This document shows positions 10,653 to 21,211 of a stretch of 64,000 nt of DNA, piece by piece; position 1 is the first letter of the stretch, and the number at the start of each line of letters is the position of its first letter. The DNA is taken from positions 2,611,001 through 2,675,000 of the forward strand of contig CAMRHE010000168.1 of NCBI GenBank assembly GCA_947044405.1, read 5' to 3'. This DNA comes from Leptodactylus fallax. Lineage: Eukaryota > Chordata > Amphibia > Anura > Leptodactylidae. The notes beneath the pieces were generated by a model. The model had not been told where the DNA came from and ran no database searches. It worked only from the letters and a program-made list of their open reading frames with translations. The translations under genes were made by a program, and so were the position numbers.

Positions 10653-10736
10653 CCCCATATTGTGCTGCTGTAGGACGTAAGGGAATCGTTGATTATATTG
10701 TTAATCTGTTTTCCCTTAGTCCTAACAGCAGCACAA
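10653..10736. repeat. DIRS internal complementary region
   Basis: The first half (CCCCATATTGTGCTGCTGTAG to GTAAGGGAAT) is the reverse complement of the left end at 5540-5575. The second half (CGTTGATTATATTG to CAGCAGCACAA) is the reverse complement of the right end at 10900-10945. The two halves meet at AAT, the complement of the ATT shared by both outer borders. In DIRS replication this region templates joining of the two ends into a circle. Confidence 0.93.
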
Positions 10737-10778
10737 GGCTTCCCTCCCGAAAATCTTGTTTCTTTTACTTTATAATTT

Positions 10779-10945
10779 ACACAGGTGAGGGAGGTCTCTC
10801 GTGCCCTCTTATAGGGCAGGTTAGTAAGCACATTTTTGTGCTAATTAAAAGTTCCACCTGTCCTAAACAACACACAGGGGGAGAAATACCCCATATTGTG
10901 CTGCTGTTAGGACTAAGGGAAAACAGATTAACAATATAATCAACG
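10779..10945 (-). repeat. DIRS right inverted terminal repeat
   Basis: Inverted copy of the left repeat, from ACACAGGTGAGGGAGG to AATATAATCAACG. It carries about 22 outer bases absent from the left end, so the two repeats are unequal, which is usual for DIRS elements. Confidence 0.92.
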
Positions 10946-11640
10946 ATTTATGGGGGTTATATCATATTTTATAATTGGGGTAGCGGCAGGATGGGTGTGC
11001 AGGTGAGGACAATGTGGGTTGGATTCCTGGAAAAGTGAGGAGCCAAAGATGTCTTTGTTGAAAATTTTACAGAGACAAGTCATAGCTGGAAGAAGTGGTC
11101 ATGGCGGTCCAAAGGGAAGAGAAGGGAAATGTGACTAATTAGTCAGAGACGTCACCTGTAAGTCACAAAATGTTACTGCACTGTATACACCTAAATGATA
11201 GAGGATAAATACCTGATTGATGGGAGTCTGTCTGGTGAGACCCCCACTGGGCCTGAAAATTCAGCCAGGCTGAATATAGGCGTGTCGCTTGGTGGATGGA
11301 CAAAGCCACGCTCTCATTCACTTCCAAGGGAGTGCCAAAGATAGCTGAAGTACAGTTCTCAGCTGCCTGCGGTGCTCCTATTAAAGAGAATAGGGGCCAC
11401 GTGGGCTTGCCCATCCACGAAGCAGATGTGTTAAGTTATTTTCATTGTTAATGCCATCTTACTGATCTTTGATACTGAAGTAATACAGTAAGAATTCTTA
11501 AAAACTGTTTTATAACTTTGTGTATTGCGTGACGATAACAGAGGAAGGGGAGGGGGTGTCTTTCTATGGTTCTCCTCAGGCAGCAAAGAGGCTAGGTTCA
11601 CCCCTGGCTCTGACCGCAGGAGTTAGAAGAAAGTGTCAGT
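10946..11640 (+). repeat. Dispersed repeat R, copy A, right half
   Basis: Continues from the DIRS border ATTTATGGGGGTTATATCAT. It matches 30370-31140 on the opposite strand and 3590-4199 on the same strand, through GACGTCACCTGTAAG, CACGTGGGC and GCAGCAAAGAGGCTAGG. Non-coding. Confidence 0.85.
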
Positions 11641-12439
11641 ATGTGGAAAGTCCTTCCCGACTGTGCTGTACTATTACAGGGGTTAACTGACATTACTCAC
11701 TGATGATTTTTTTTTTTTTTTTGGTGGGGGGGGGAAAAGGCATGTGTATATTCCTACTGACTCCCAGTTCTAAAAAGAGACATGCAATGGACTGTCATAT
11801 GTACTGGTAAGCTTTAAATTTTCTCTGCACAACCCCTTTAATTTAGTCATGCATGTAGTGTCCTGGAATATCAGTTTCCCAGCACTGACAAGATACAAAG
11901 ATAGAATACTGGCCTATTTATTTTTGTAAACAGCAATAATTTTTCTTTAGAAAAATATTGTGCACATAATGGTTTTGCTGCACTGAAAATCAATAGTTTC
12001 TGCAATTATATCAAATACATTTTATTGCACAATAATCACACAGCTTTATAAATACATTTAATTTACAATTTATAAAACATTAAAACACTTAAATTTAGTA
12101 CAACTGTCACAAGTGCAGTGCTTTCTACAATGGGATAAATAAATGAGCAGACAAATATCAGCTAGGCATACACAGTGCCTAGAAAATAAAATACATAACT
12201 TTTTTCATTTCCCTTTGAATACATTTGATTTATTGAAATTATGCGGGGAATATCCAGTGGCAGCGCGTGAAGCATTGGAGAATAAAATTGGTAGGTTAAA
12301 GTTATTTTTAATGACCATTCCTGGAGACAGGCAAGGTTTATTTTTTTTAAATTTTCCTTATTTTTTCGCTGAGAGGCACACTTTTTTTTCTGGAATGAGT
12401 CGTAACACATTTTTATTGGGGAGCAGATTTTGCTGGAAT
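11641..12439. other. Non-coding stretch
   Basis: Mostly A/T-rich. A T19 tract with a G-run lies at 11707-11734. TTTATTGC at 12021-12028 reads as an AATAAA polyadenylation signal on the minus strand, in a low-repeat patch (about 11990-12180). No adjacent coding exon was found, so transcript assignment is open. Confidence 0.45.
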
Positions 12440-14016
12440 AGCTTTCAGGTGCCATGTCGCATTTGCAGAGCCCCAAAAGTACCAATACAGTGGAAACCCC
12501 CTAAAAGTGACCCCATTTTGGAAACCACACCCCTCACAGAACATATCAAGGGGTATAATGAACAGTTTGACCCTACAGCTGTTTCACAGATTTTATTAAC
12601 AATGGGACGTGAAAATGAGAAATTTTTTTTTTTTTTTTTCCAATAAAATGTCAATTTAGCCCCAAATTTTTCATTTTCACAAGAGGACAAAAGGAGAAAA
12701 AGCTCCCCAAAGTTCGTTATACAATTTCTCCTGAACACAGAAATGCCCCATATGTGGTTGTAATCTGCTGTTTGGGTACATGGCAGGGCTCAAAATGGAA
12801 AGAGCGCTATTTAGCTTTTGGAGGGCAGATTTTGCTGGAATAGTTTTCGGGTGCCATGTTGCATTTGCAGAGCCCCTAAAGTACCAATACAATGGAAACT
12901 CCCAAAAATTGACCCCATTTTGGAAACTACACCCCTCAAAGAATTTATCTAGGTGTATAGTGAGCATTTTGACCTCACAGCTGTTTCACAGATTTTATCA
13001 ACTTTGGGACATAAAAATGAAAAATTTCTTTTTTCCAATAAACTGACACATTTTAAATTTTTGCAAATGGTTAAAAAAAAAAAAACACCCCACAGTTTGT
13101 TACACAATTTCTTCTGAACACAGAAATGCCCCGTATGTGGTTGTAATCTGCTGTATGGGTACATGGTGGGGCTCAGAATGGAAAGAGGGCTATTTGGATT
13201 TTGGAGGGCAGATGTGGCTGGAATAGTTTTCAGGTGCCATGTCGCATTTGCAGAGCCCATAGAGTACCAATACAGTGGAAACCTCTCAAAAGTGACCCCC
13301 TTTTAGAAACTACACCCCACAAGGAATGTATCAAGGGGTATTATCATTTTGAGCCTAAAAATGCTTAACAAAAATTAAATGTACAAAATGAAAATTAAAG
13401 TTTTTAAAGAAATATCCAATTTCAGTGCCTAATACATTGCAGCCACTTTGTGGCATCAGAGACATGAACTCCTAACTATTAAGTGGGCTATCCCGGGGAC
13501 AAAAAAATTATATATGTGGGTGTAAACTGCTGCTTGGGCACACAGCAGGGCTCAGAAGGGATGGAGCACTGTGTTTTTTTAGCTTTTGGAGTATAGATTT
13601 AGAGGGACTTTCTGCACGCCATGTTGTTTTTGCAGAGCTCTGGAAGTGCCAGTAAATTGGAATTCCCCAAGAGGTGACCCCATTTTGTAGGGGCAATTTT
13701 AGGGTCTCTGCAAATGTGACATGGCGTCCAAAAACCAGCAATCTAAATATGCACTCCAACAGCACATAGCGCTCCTTCACATCTGCGCCCTCCTGTGTGC
13801 GCAAGCAGCAGTTTATGCCCACATGTATGACACTGGTGTACCCAGGATGACGTACTTAACGCCATATGTGGGTATTAACAGCCGGGCACAAAACGGAAGG
13901 AGCGCTATTTTGGTTTTTGGAGCAGAGTTTGGTTTTTGGACACCATGCTACTTTTGCAGAGCCCATGAATTGCCAGTAAAGTGGAATCCGCAGACATGTC
14001 ACCCCATTTTGGAAAC

Positions 14017-14055
<39 letters not shown>

Positions 14056-14500
14056 TGCACAGACACACACTCCAAAAAGGATCCCGGGCACAACAGCTTT
14101 TGGAGCATTCGTCTCTGATACAAGCCGGGCACAACATATTACACACTGAAATGACGGATTCCTGGAAAATAGCACTACTTCCTTTCTGTGCCTGGCTGTG
14201 CCCAAACAGCAGTTTATACCCACATAAGACATTAAGTACATTACCCTGGGGTCACCAGTGTCATACATGTGGGTATAAACTGCAGTTTAGGCACACAGCA
14301 GGGCACAGAAGGGAAGGGGCGCTGTGTGGCTTTTAGAGCGCAGATTCAGATGTTTGGTATCTGGATGCCATGTCATGTTTGCAGAGCCTCTAAAGTAGCA
14401 ATACAGTGGAATCCCCTAGGGAATGACCCCATTTTGAAAAGTGCAACCCTCAAAGAATTTATCAAGGGGTGTAGTGAGCATTAGTATCCCAGATGTGACT
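12440..14500. repeat. Degenerate tandem array 1, units of about 325-425 bp
   Basis: The landmark GCAGAGCCC/T recurs at about 12465, 12867, 13250, 13632, 13956 and 14381. Each unit carries AGTACCAATACAGTGGAAA, TGACCCCATTTTGGAAAC, CACCCCTCA, TTTCACAGATTTTAT, CCCCATATGTGGTTGTAA and TGGGTACATG motifs in the same order. A (AT)n tract interrupts the unit near 14017-14053. A second array of the same family lies at 54500-56230, and both run into the same unique tail. Open frames here are chance products. Confidence 0.88.
14016..14053. repeat. (AT)n microsatellite
   Basis: About 19 uninterrupted AT dinucleotides within one unit of tandem array 1. It probably expanded after the array formed, since neighbouring units lack it. 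Confidence 0.95.
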
Positions 14501-15950
14501 GCACAGCAGAAGGGGAAAAGTAAATATGTAAGCTGTGCAGAGCACATTGGGTACACTAAATTCCCTACTATTTCCCCAGTAGATCCTATGATTGGAGAGG
14601 TCAGTCTGGGGGTTACTTCTGGTTTATTATCCCTTATAAGGTCTAAATCTGGGGTGTCCCCTGATATACACTCGCACAGCTTATACATTCCCTTCCTGAC
14701 ACAGCCGGTTTTGTTCTAATGATTTGGCGATTTTTGGGGTTTTTTGTCTTCACATTGTACAAGCTATATTTTCTTTATTTTTCTGGTGATGTAGCCATAT
14801 GAGGTCTCATTGTTTGCGGTATGAGATGTATTTTGTAATGACATTTTTGGGTGCCTACAACTTATTCAATAAATTTTATTAACTCTTTCCTGGTGGATTA
14901 AAAAAAAAACCCCATCAATTCTGGCATTGCGTTTTACCTTTTAAATTTTCGCCATGCAGCGTAGAGCGTAAGTAACATGTTACCTTTATTCTGCGGGTCG
15001 GTACGATTACGTTGATCCCTCATTTATATTGTTTTTTTTATGCAATACTAATTTTGCAGAACAAAAGCCCATTTAGGGACATAAATCAATTTTTTTGCAT
15101 CGCCATCTTCTGAGCTGTGTAACATTTTTATTTTGCAGTTTACAGAGTTGGTTTAGGGCTTATTTTTTGCGGAACAATCTGTGCTTTTTACTGGTACTGT
15201 TTTGGGTTTAGGTATGACTTTTTGATCACTTTTTATGGCATATTTTGTAAGGCGAGATGGCGAAAAATCATTACTTCTGGCGTTTTTTTTCCCGACGTTC
15301 ACTGTGTACATTAAATATTGTTTCAGTTTTATTGTACAGGTTGTTATGGACGCGGGGATACCAAATATGTATTGTTTTTATTAATTTTTAGATTTTTTAT
15401 ATAATTAATTTTATATAAGAAAAGGGAATTTTGGGGGCTTTATTCTTTTATTAATTTTTTTTTCCACACACTTTTTTTTTTTTTTTTTTTTAACTTTTTC
15501 AGGTGTCCCATTAGGACACCTGAGCCAGAGATGCTTTGATCTCTGGCTCAGTACTATAGACTGCAAGACACGACCATACAAGTGTCTTGCAGTCTATACA
15601 GGAAGTCAGCGGTATGGAGACGCACAGCGCTGACTTCCAGAGGTCTCGGCAGGATCAACCAGGTAGTGGGGTCTCCAGGCAGCCTGGGGTCACTTGGCAG
15701 ACCCCGGGCTGCAGATTATAGATATCGGCAGCCCCCGATCTTGCCACGGGAGGTGCTGGGGGGGGGGGGGGGGCGGGGTGTAGAGTAGGTTGATAGCTGT
15801 CCGTTACAGCTAACACCAGGTTCCGATGCCGCCCGCCCAGATAGTGAGCGGGTGGCCGGCCTCGGGCGTAGTATTACGCCCTGGTGCGCGAAGTACCTAG
15901 CGCCTAGGACATAATAGTACGTCCAAGATCGTTAAGGGGTTAAAATAATT
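14501..15950. repeat. Unique tail of the tandem-array element
   Basis: Non-coding. Shares diverged blocks with 56230-57150, including AAGCTGTGC(A/G)GAG, GCTTATACATT(C/T)CC, TTGGCGATTTTTGGGG, TTTTTCTGGTGA and GATGGCGAAAAATCATT. It has T-runs at 15471-15491, a short inverted stretch around 15515-15600 (AGACTGCAAGACAC / GTGTCTTGCAGTCT) and a G-run at 15759-15772. It ends CGTTAAGGGGTTAAA near 15948. Both arrays and their tails therefore look like two copies of one large non-autonomous element of unknown class. Confidence 0.65.
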
Positions 15951-16334
15951 ATTTATTTTGAAGCCAGTACATGGGGGAAATTAGGAAGATGCTATCTACA
16001 ATATCAAAAAAGATCCATATTACAAACATGTTTATTTTTACATCATGCATCATCAATTTAACCTTATTTAATTCAATTAGAAAACACCTTTAACTTGAAA
16101 CATTCAAACAAACAGTCAGTCTGTAATGAATTTTAAGGGCCAATTTAGTGGTTGCCCAGTTTTTGTCCAAACTGTGGCTGTGTCATGACTGCACCATGTG
16201 ATTGTACCCTTAAAGTTCTCTAGTGTCATTATAATGTGTTATGTGTCAAGTTAAGCTCTGGTACATCTGTACCACAATTTCATTAGTCATAATTTATTTA
16301 TTTATTTTTTTATTTATTTATTTTTTGAAGTATA
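15951..16334. other. Non-coding stretch before a Tc1 element
   Basis: A/T-rich with TTTATTTA repeats at 16285-16325. No gene or recognisable repeat border apart from the Tc1 target TA at 16333-16334. Confidence 0.6.
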
Positions 16335-17947
16335 CAGTGGGTACGGAAAGTATTTAGACCCCTTTAAATTTTTCACTCTTTCATTGCAGCCATTTGCTAA
16401 AAGAATAAAAGTTCATTTTATTTCTCATTAATGTACATTCAGCATCCCATCTTGACAGAAAAAAAAACAGAAATGTAGATATTTTTGCAAATTTATTAAA
16501 GAAAAACTGAAATATCACATGGTCATAAGTATTGAGTAGAAGCCCCCTTCCTTTTGAGCTAGTACAGCCATGAGTTTTCTTGGGAATGATGTAACAAGTT
16601 TTTCCACATCTGGATTTGGGTATCCTCTGCCATACATACTTGTAGATCCTCTCCAGTTCCGTCAGGTTGGATGGTGAACGTTGGTGGACAGCTATTTTCA
16701 GGTCTCTCCAGAGATGCTCAATTGGGTTGAGGTCAGGGCTCCGGCTGGGCCAGTCAAGAATGGTCACAGAGTTGATCCGAAGCCACTCCTTTGTTATTTT
16801 AGCTGTGTGTTTAGGGTCATTGTCTTGTTGGAAGGTGAACCTTCGGCCCAGTCTAGAGGTCCAGAGTACTCTGGAAGAGGTTTTCTTCCAGGATCTCTCT
16901 GTACTTGGCCACATTCATCTTTCCTTCAATTGCAACCAGTCGTCCTGTCCCTGCAGCTGAAAAACACCCCCTAAGCATGATGCTGCCACCACCATGTTTC
17001 ACTGTTGGGATTGTATTGGGCAGGTGATGAGCAGTGCCTGGTTTTCTCCACACATACCGCTTAGAATTAACGCCAAAAAGTTCAATTTTCGTCTCATCAG
17101 ACCAGAGAATCTTATTTCTCAGTCTGGGAGTCCTTCATGTGTTTTTTGGCAAACTCTATGCGGGCTTTCATATGTCTTGCACTGAGGAGAGGTTTCCTTC
17201 GGGCCACTCTGCCATAAAGCCCCGACTGGTGGAGCGCTGCAGTGATAGTTGACTTTGTGGAACTTTCTCCCCATCTCCCTACTGCATCTCTGGAGCTCAG
17301 CCACAGTGATCTTTGGGTTCTTCTTTACCTCTCTCACCAAGGCTCTTCTCCCACGATTGCTCAGTTTGGCTGGATGGCCAGGTCTAGGAAGAGTTCTGGT
17401 CGCCCCAAACTTCTTCCATTTAAGGATTATGGAGGCCACTGTGCTCTTAGGAACCTTGAGTACTGCAGAAATGCTTTTGTAACCTTGGCCAGATCTGTGC
17501 CTTGCCACAATTCTGTCTCTGAGCTCCTTGGGCAGTTCCTTTGACCTCATGATTCTCATTTGCTGTGACATGCACTGTGAGCTGTGAGGTCTTATATAGA
17601 CAGGTGTGTGCCTTTCCTAATCAAGTCCAATCAGTTTAATTAAACACAGCTGGACTCCAATGAAGGAGTAGAACCATCTCAAGGAGGATCAGGAGGAAAT
17701 GGACAGCCTGTGAGTTAAATATGAGTGAGTGTCACAGCAAAGGGTCTGAATACTTATGACCATGTGATATTTCAGTTTTTCTTTTTTAATAAATTTGCAA
17801 AAATATCTACATTTGTTTTTTTTCTGTCAAGATGGGGTGCTGAGTGTACATTAATGAGAAATAAAATGAACTTTTTTGCTTTTAGCAAATGGCTGCAATG
17901 AAACAGTAAAAAATTTAAAGGGGTCTGAATACTTTCCGTACCCACTG
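16335..17947 (-). mobile_element. Tc1/mariner element, family C (1613 bp, full length)
   Basis: Ends CAGTGGGTACGG at 16335 and CCCACTG at 17947 are flanked by TA. Inverted repeats include GAAAGTATTTAGACCCCTTTAAA and AAAAATATCTACATTTGT-like inner parts. The transposase lies on the minus strand in broken frames. Confidence 0.95.
16480..17571 (-). pseudogene. Tc1 transposase, family C, degenerate
   Basis: The N-terminal frame opens at 17571 (MSQQMRIMRSKELPKEL) and shows the helix-turn-helix region GYKSISAVLKVPKSTVASII and the linker LPRPGHPAKLSNRGRRALVR. Reading is lost near 17270-17200, where HKVNYHCSAPP begins. The middle [23 protein letters not shown] lies in another frame (17053-16853). The C-terminal frame (to 16480-16540) holds [17 protein letters not shown] (second Asp) and [15 protein letters not shown] (catalytic Glu). 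At least three frame changes are needed. The tail after SRCGKTCY is also shifted. A long-dead copy of a widespread vertebrate Tc1 family. Confidence 0.9.
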
Positions 17948-18424
17948 TATACTTTAAAAACAGTTGGGGAATTTTTATTTATTTTTTTTAAACAGTCCTT
18001 TCTCTGTTTCTATAATACCTAGAGCTGCAATATTGGTAGGATATGAAAGCGGAGACATTCAGCTTTCAAATTACACCAGAAGCTGCAGCCTCTCCCAATC
18101 CTGACTGTTTTCAACTGAGTAGATCTCTTTCTGGAGATAATACAGGTAGATCTGCAACCTTAATGTAATATGGATACTTGTCAGTTTTGAAATGCCTGAC
18201 ATAACTGTTTGAAGTACCCCCCTCTCCCTATATTATACACAAGCCTGTACACTATGAGAATCAGGGATAGACACCAAAATCTGTTAATAAAAGTATTACA
18301 ACATTTATTAATGACACAAATGCTGCCAGAAATTCAAAAGTTGTTTTAAAGTTTAGTTATGCTTTAAAAGTAGGGTTTGTTTGCCGGGAGAAAGTCTCTT
18401 TCCAAAAAAGAATATATTGCCACA
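17948..18424. other. Non-coding stretch
   Basis: No gene seen. Contains a dispersed block (ACATTTATTAATGACACAAATGCTGCCAGA, 18301-18330) that recurs in diverged form near 50865-50900 and 58370-58400. Confidence 0.55.
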
Positions 18425-18760
18425 TAGCTTAAAGTAGTTTTCCAGGGACCCTTACTTACTGTCCAGGTTCATTATGTGTTGAACCTCAGGCTTCCGGACT
18501 GGTTCAAACACAGATTAGAACCTGCATCTGGCACCCCTGTTCAATGGTATTACTTGTATATGGGAGCTGGCACACAACCATTGCAATAGTAAAGCCATTC
18601 CCATATACACACACAATACCATTGAACACAATGAGTAGGAAGTGGGCATCAGGTGCAGGTTCTGATCATGCGACCTGTTTTCAGAAACCAGTACAGAAAA
18701 CCAAGGTTCAACACATAATGAACCCGGACAGCAAGCCTCCCAGAAAACCCCTTTAAATTT
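18425..18760. mobile_element. Foldback (long inverted repeat) element
   Basis: Two arms of about 130-150 bp, 18430-18590 and 18595-18750, are inverted copies. For example GGTTCATTATGTGTTGAACC on the left pairs with GGTTCAACACATAATGAACC on the right, and CAATGGTATT...TATATGGGA pairs with TCCCATATA...AATACCATTG. No protein. The class is unknown. Confidence 0.75.
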
Positions 18761-18764
18761 GCAA

Positions 18765-19345
18765 TGTTGCATCTGAACAAGCCACAAGACTTGTGGAACA
18801 ATGTCCTTTGGACAGTGTGGCCCAAAGTGGAGAGGTTTTGCCATAATGCATGGCGCCACATCTGGTGAAAACCAAATACAACATATCAGCGCAAATACCA
18901 ACTGTCAAGCAGGGTGGTGGATGGGTGATAACTTGTTTTGCAGTAACCAGACCTGGACACTTTGGAGTCAACAATGAACTTCTCTACATATCATAGTAAC
19001 CTAGTGTTCAATGTGATGCTACCTATCCAACAGCTGATGAGTGGATGAAAACTGAGACAAGCACACCAGCAAATCTACAACAAAATGGCTGAAAAAGAAA
19101 AAAAAAAATGGAAGTATTGCAATAGCACAGTCAAAGTCTAGACCTCACCTACATTGAAATGCTGTAGCAGAACATTAAGGCAACTGTACATAAAAAAATG
19201 CCCACAAACCTCAATGAACTGAAGAGTGGGCCAAAATTCCTACAGAACTATGCAAGACTGATAAAGTCATTCAGAAAACAATAACTTCAAGTCATTGCTG
19301 CGAAAGGTGGTTCTGAGCTACTGATTCATGGGGTGTATCTAGTTT
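18765..19345 (+). pseudogene. Tc1 transposase remnant, heavily decayed
   Basis: Recognisable only in pieces across frames: ACTGTCAAGCAGGGTGGTGG (TVKQGGG, the conserved glycine motif), AAGTCTAGACCTCACCTACATTGAAATG (a decayed [12 protein letters not shown] block) and GTCATTGCTGCGAAAGGTGG (VIAAKGG, the C-terminal motif). The second Asp motif is not found. Inverted repeats were not located. The fragments at 29761-30175 and 63740-64000 appear to be the same or a close family. Confidence 0.75.
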
Positions 19346-19457
19346 TTCATACAAGACTTCTATTTTAGCTTCACCTTTGTTAAATAACTATTGAAACAGT
19401 GGAATCTGTTGTTGTATATCTGAGGTTGAACTTAACTAGTTTTAAGACCTTTTAAAG

Positions 19458-19721
19458 CAGCGGTCTCCAACCTTTATTTCTGCACAGCGGGCAGGGAGGG
19501 ACGGTTTAGGGGCGGAGATTTTGCCATATGGGGGCGGGGTTATACACGAAACAGCGCTGTAGACCAGGTCCCCGCCATTAGCTATAATAGGAGCCACAAC
19601 ACTGTCGCCAGATCGCCGCCCCACATAATGTGCCAGGAGCCGAGTTTACTGAGGCCAGCCCTCCGCCCTGCGGAATGACAAAAGACCCCCAACGGCTCGG
19701 GCCGATGGTTGGGGACCCCCG
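19458..19721. mobile_element. hAT-type MITE with perfect 8-bp target duplication
   Basis: 264 bp element starting CAGCGGTCTCCAACC and ending GGTTGGGGACCCCCG, an imperfect terminal inverted repeat of about 15 bp. It is flanked on both sides by TTTTAAAG (19450-19457 and 19722-19729). An 8-bp duplication with CAG-type ends is the hAT signature. GC-rich interior, no coding capacity. Confidence 0.93.
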
Positions 19722-19729
19722 TTTTAAAG

Positions 19730-21211
19730 GACCAGATTTTTTAAAATTATATTCTGACATGTAAAACCATAGAATTCAAAAAGGAATACTTTGTTTTTCT
19801 TATTACTGTAAGAGAAAATGAGAGATGTGCTTAGAATTACTACAAAAAAAAAAAAAAATGATGGGCTGTGTATAAACAAAACATACACACGTATGGTGAT
19901 GTTCTGCAATCATTTTGCTGTATAACAATGTATATTTATGGCTGCTTACATAGCACCCACAAAAGTCACAACACTGTACATTTTCTCATTAAGTTACAAA
20001 ACATCTATCAAGAAACTGTACATTTCAGGAAGCACAAATGCCAAGCGTTTGAACTAATCCATTTGCATTTTTCCTATAAGGAACACTATTAGATTTTAGT
20101 TAAATTTACTTCATTATTCTAAGTGAGGCAATTAATCTGTAGTACATACTAGTCATATTCTTCGCTACGACAGAGAGAAAGAAAATCTTGGGGCAAAAAA
20201 GTTAATAAATAAAGAGGACATACAATACAAAAACCCTTAGTATATGTTAGACATTTCAAGAAATTCAAACATTCACTATCTTTTATAAAAACCTATGATT
20301 TTCAGCTTTTACAGTGATGCAGCTTTAAATGAAAATATTTTTTTTTACTGTATTCAGTAAATTATAGCACAAAAAAGGGAATAACCTTTGCATGCTGATT
20401 TGGCACCCAGTATGTTCTTGTGTACATACACACGCATTTCAAATGTACATCACAATTAAATAAATCCTCCTTCGGGTACAAATATGGAATGTTTCACATT
20501 ATCGCCTTCCAAAAGCCATAAGGGTATTGTAACTCAGAATAAAGTGTGTCCTTTATACATGTCAAGTTATGGCAATTCAGTGCCCATTATCAGCAAAACA
20601 GCCTTAAAAATCATAGTTTAATACTACTTTCTAGTTTTGTATCACTCTTCAGTGCATGGCCACCTTTCTGATTTTCCTTCTACAAATCTCCAGTGATTTG
20701 AATGGATGCCTCATGGGTGTGCCAGAAACTGGGGAAAAAATTGCAGGACACCAACATCCATATTTAATATTTCTTCATCACCAAGTTCTCAAGTGAACAA
20801 AAAAAAAGATCCTGGAAGAAATGAGACAGATTTTGTAGAAAGACATTAGTAAAGTAAAACAAGTATTTACTAACGTATTTACTACCTATCCACTTGATAG
20901 TTGATAGTTAAATTGGCTTTGGTCAAACCTCCTTTGGGACCTCAAATGATCGCCAGAAAAGGAAACACTGGACCCCCACTAGCCACAACACCACAGCTAG
21001 AAAGAATTTGAATGAAGAGGCAGGGAGGCACATGCTCAGTTACCATGCTAGCTGAAACTGGTGAACAGTGGGAGTCCAAGTGAACAAACCCCTACCAATC
21101 CAGCAAATTTCACCTATTCCTACAGAATACAAAATAAAGGCTACACACTGACTGGTTACTATGCTCAACAAAGGCAGGTTTTCTATTAGACACTTTTATA
21201 AATCTCCTCTA
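19730..21211 (-). other. Low-repeat stretch downstream of PAQR3, possible 3' UTR
   Basis: No coding frame and few repeats between the hAT MITE and the Tc1 copy. It lies 1.1-2.6 kb beyond the PAQR3 stop codon on the same strand, so it may include the 3' untranslated region. Minus-strand ATTAAA variants occur at 20617-20622 and about 20763-20768. No canonical AATAAA was placed with confidence, and the transcript end is unknown. Confidence 0.35.

Larger units (their letters stand above)
5540..10948 (+). mobile_element. DIRS-type tyrosine recombinase retrotransposon, about 5.4 kb
   Basis: Order: left inverted repeat (5540-5683), leader, gag-like frame (6468-7706), RT/RNase H/methyltransferase-like frame (7708-9639), tyrosine recombinase (to 10634), internal complementary region (10653-10736), right inverted repeat (10779-10945). 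DIRS elements reverse-transcribe RNA into a circle that the recombinase integrates without staggered target duplication. ATT occurs once on each side (5540-5542 and 10946-10948), with AAT at the centre of the internal complementary region, as expected for a circle junction. Both flanks continue as one dispersed repeat whose unfilled paralogue is near 31110-31140. The gag and RT frames carry lesions, while the recombinase frame is open. Confidence 0.95.

Noticed and set aside
12143..14719. Many open frames of 70-170 codons on both strands
   Set aside because: They lie in tandem array 1, whose units repeat the same peptides in different frames. No domain and no start context.
18515..18974. 128-codon minus-strand frame
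   Set aside because: It crosses the foldback element and runs antisense to a Tc1 remnant.
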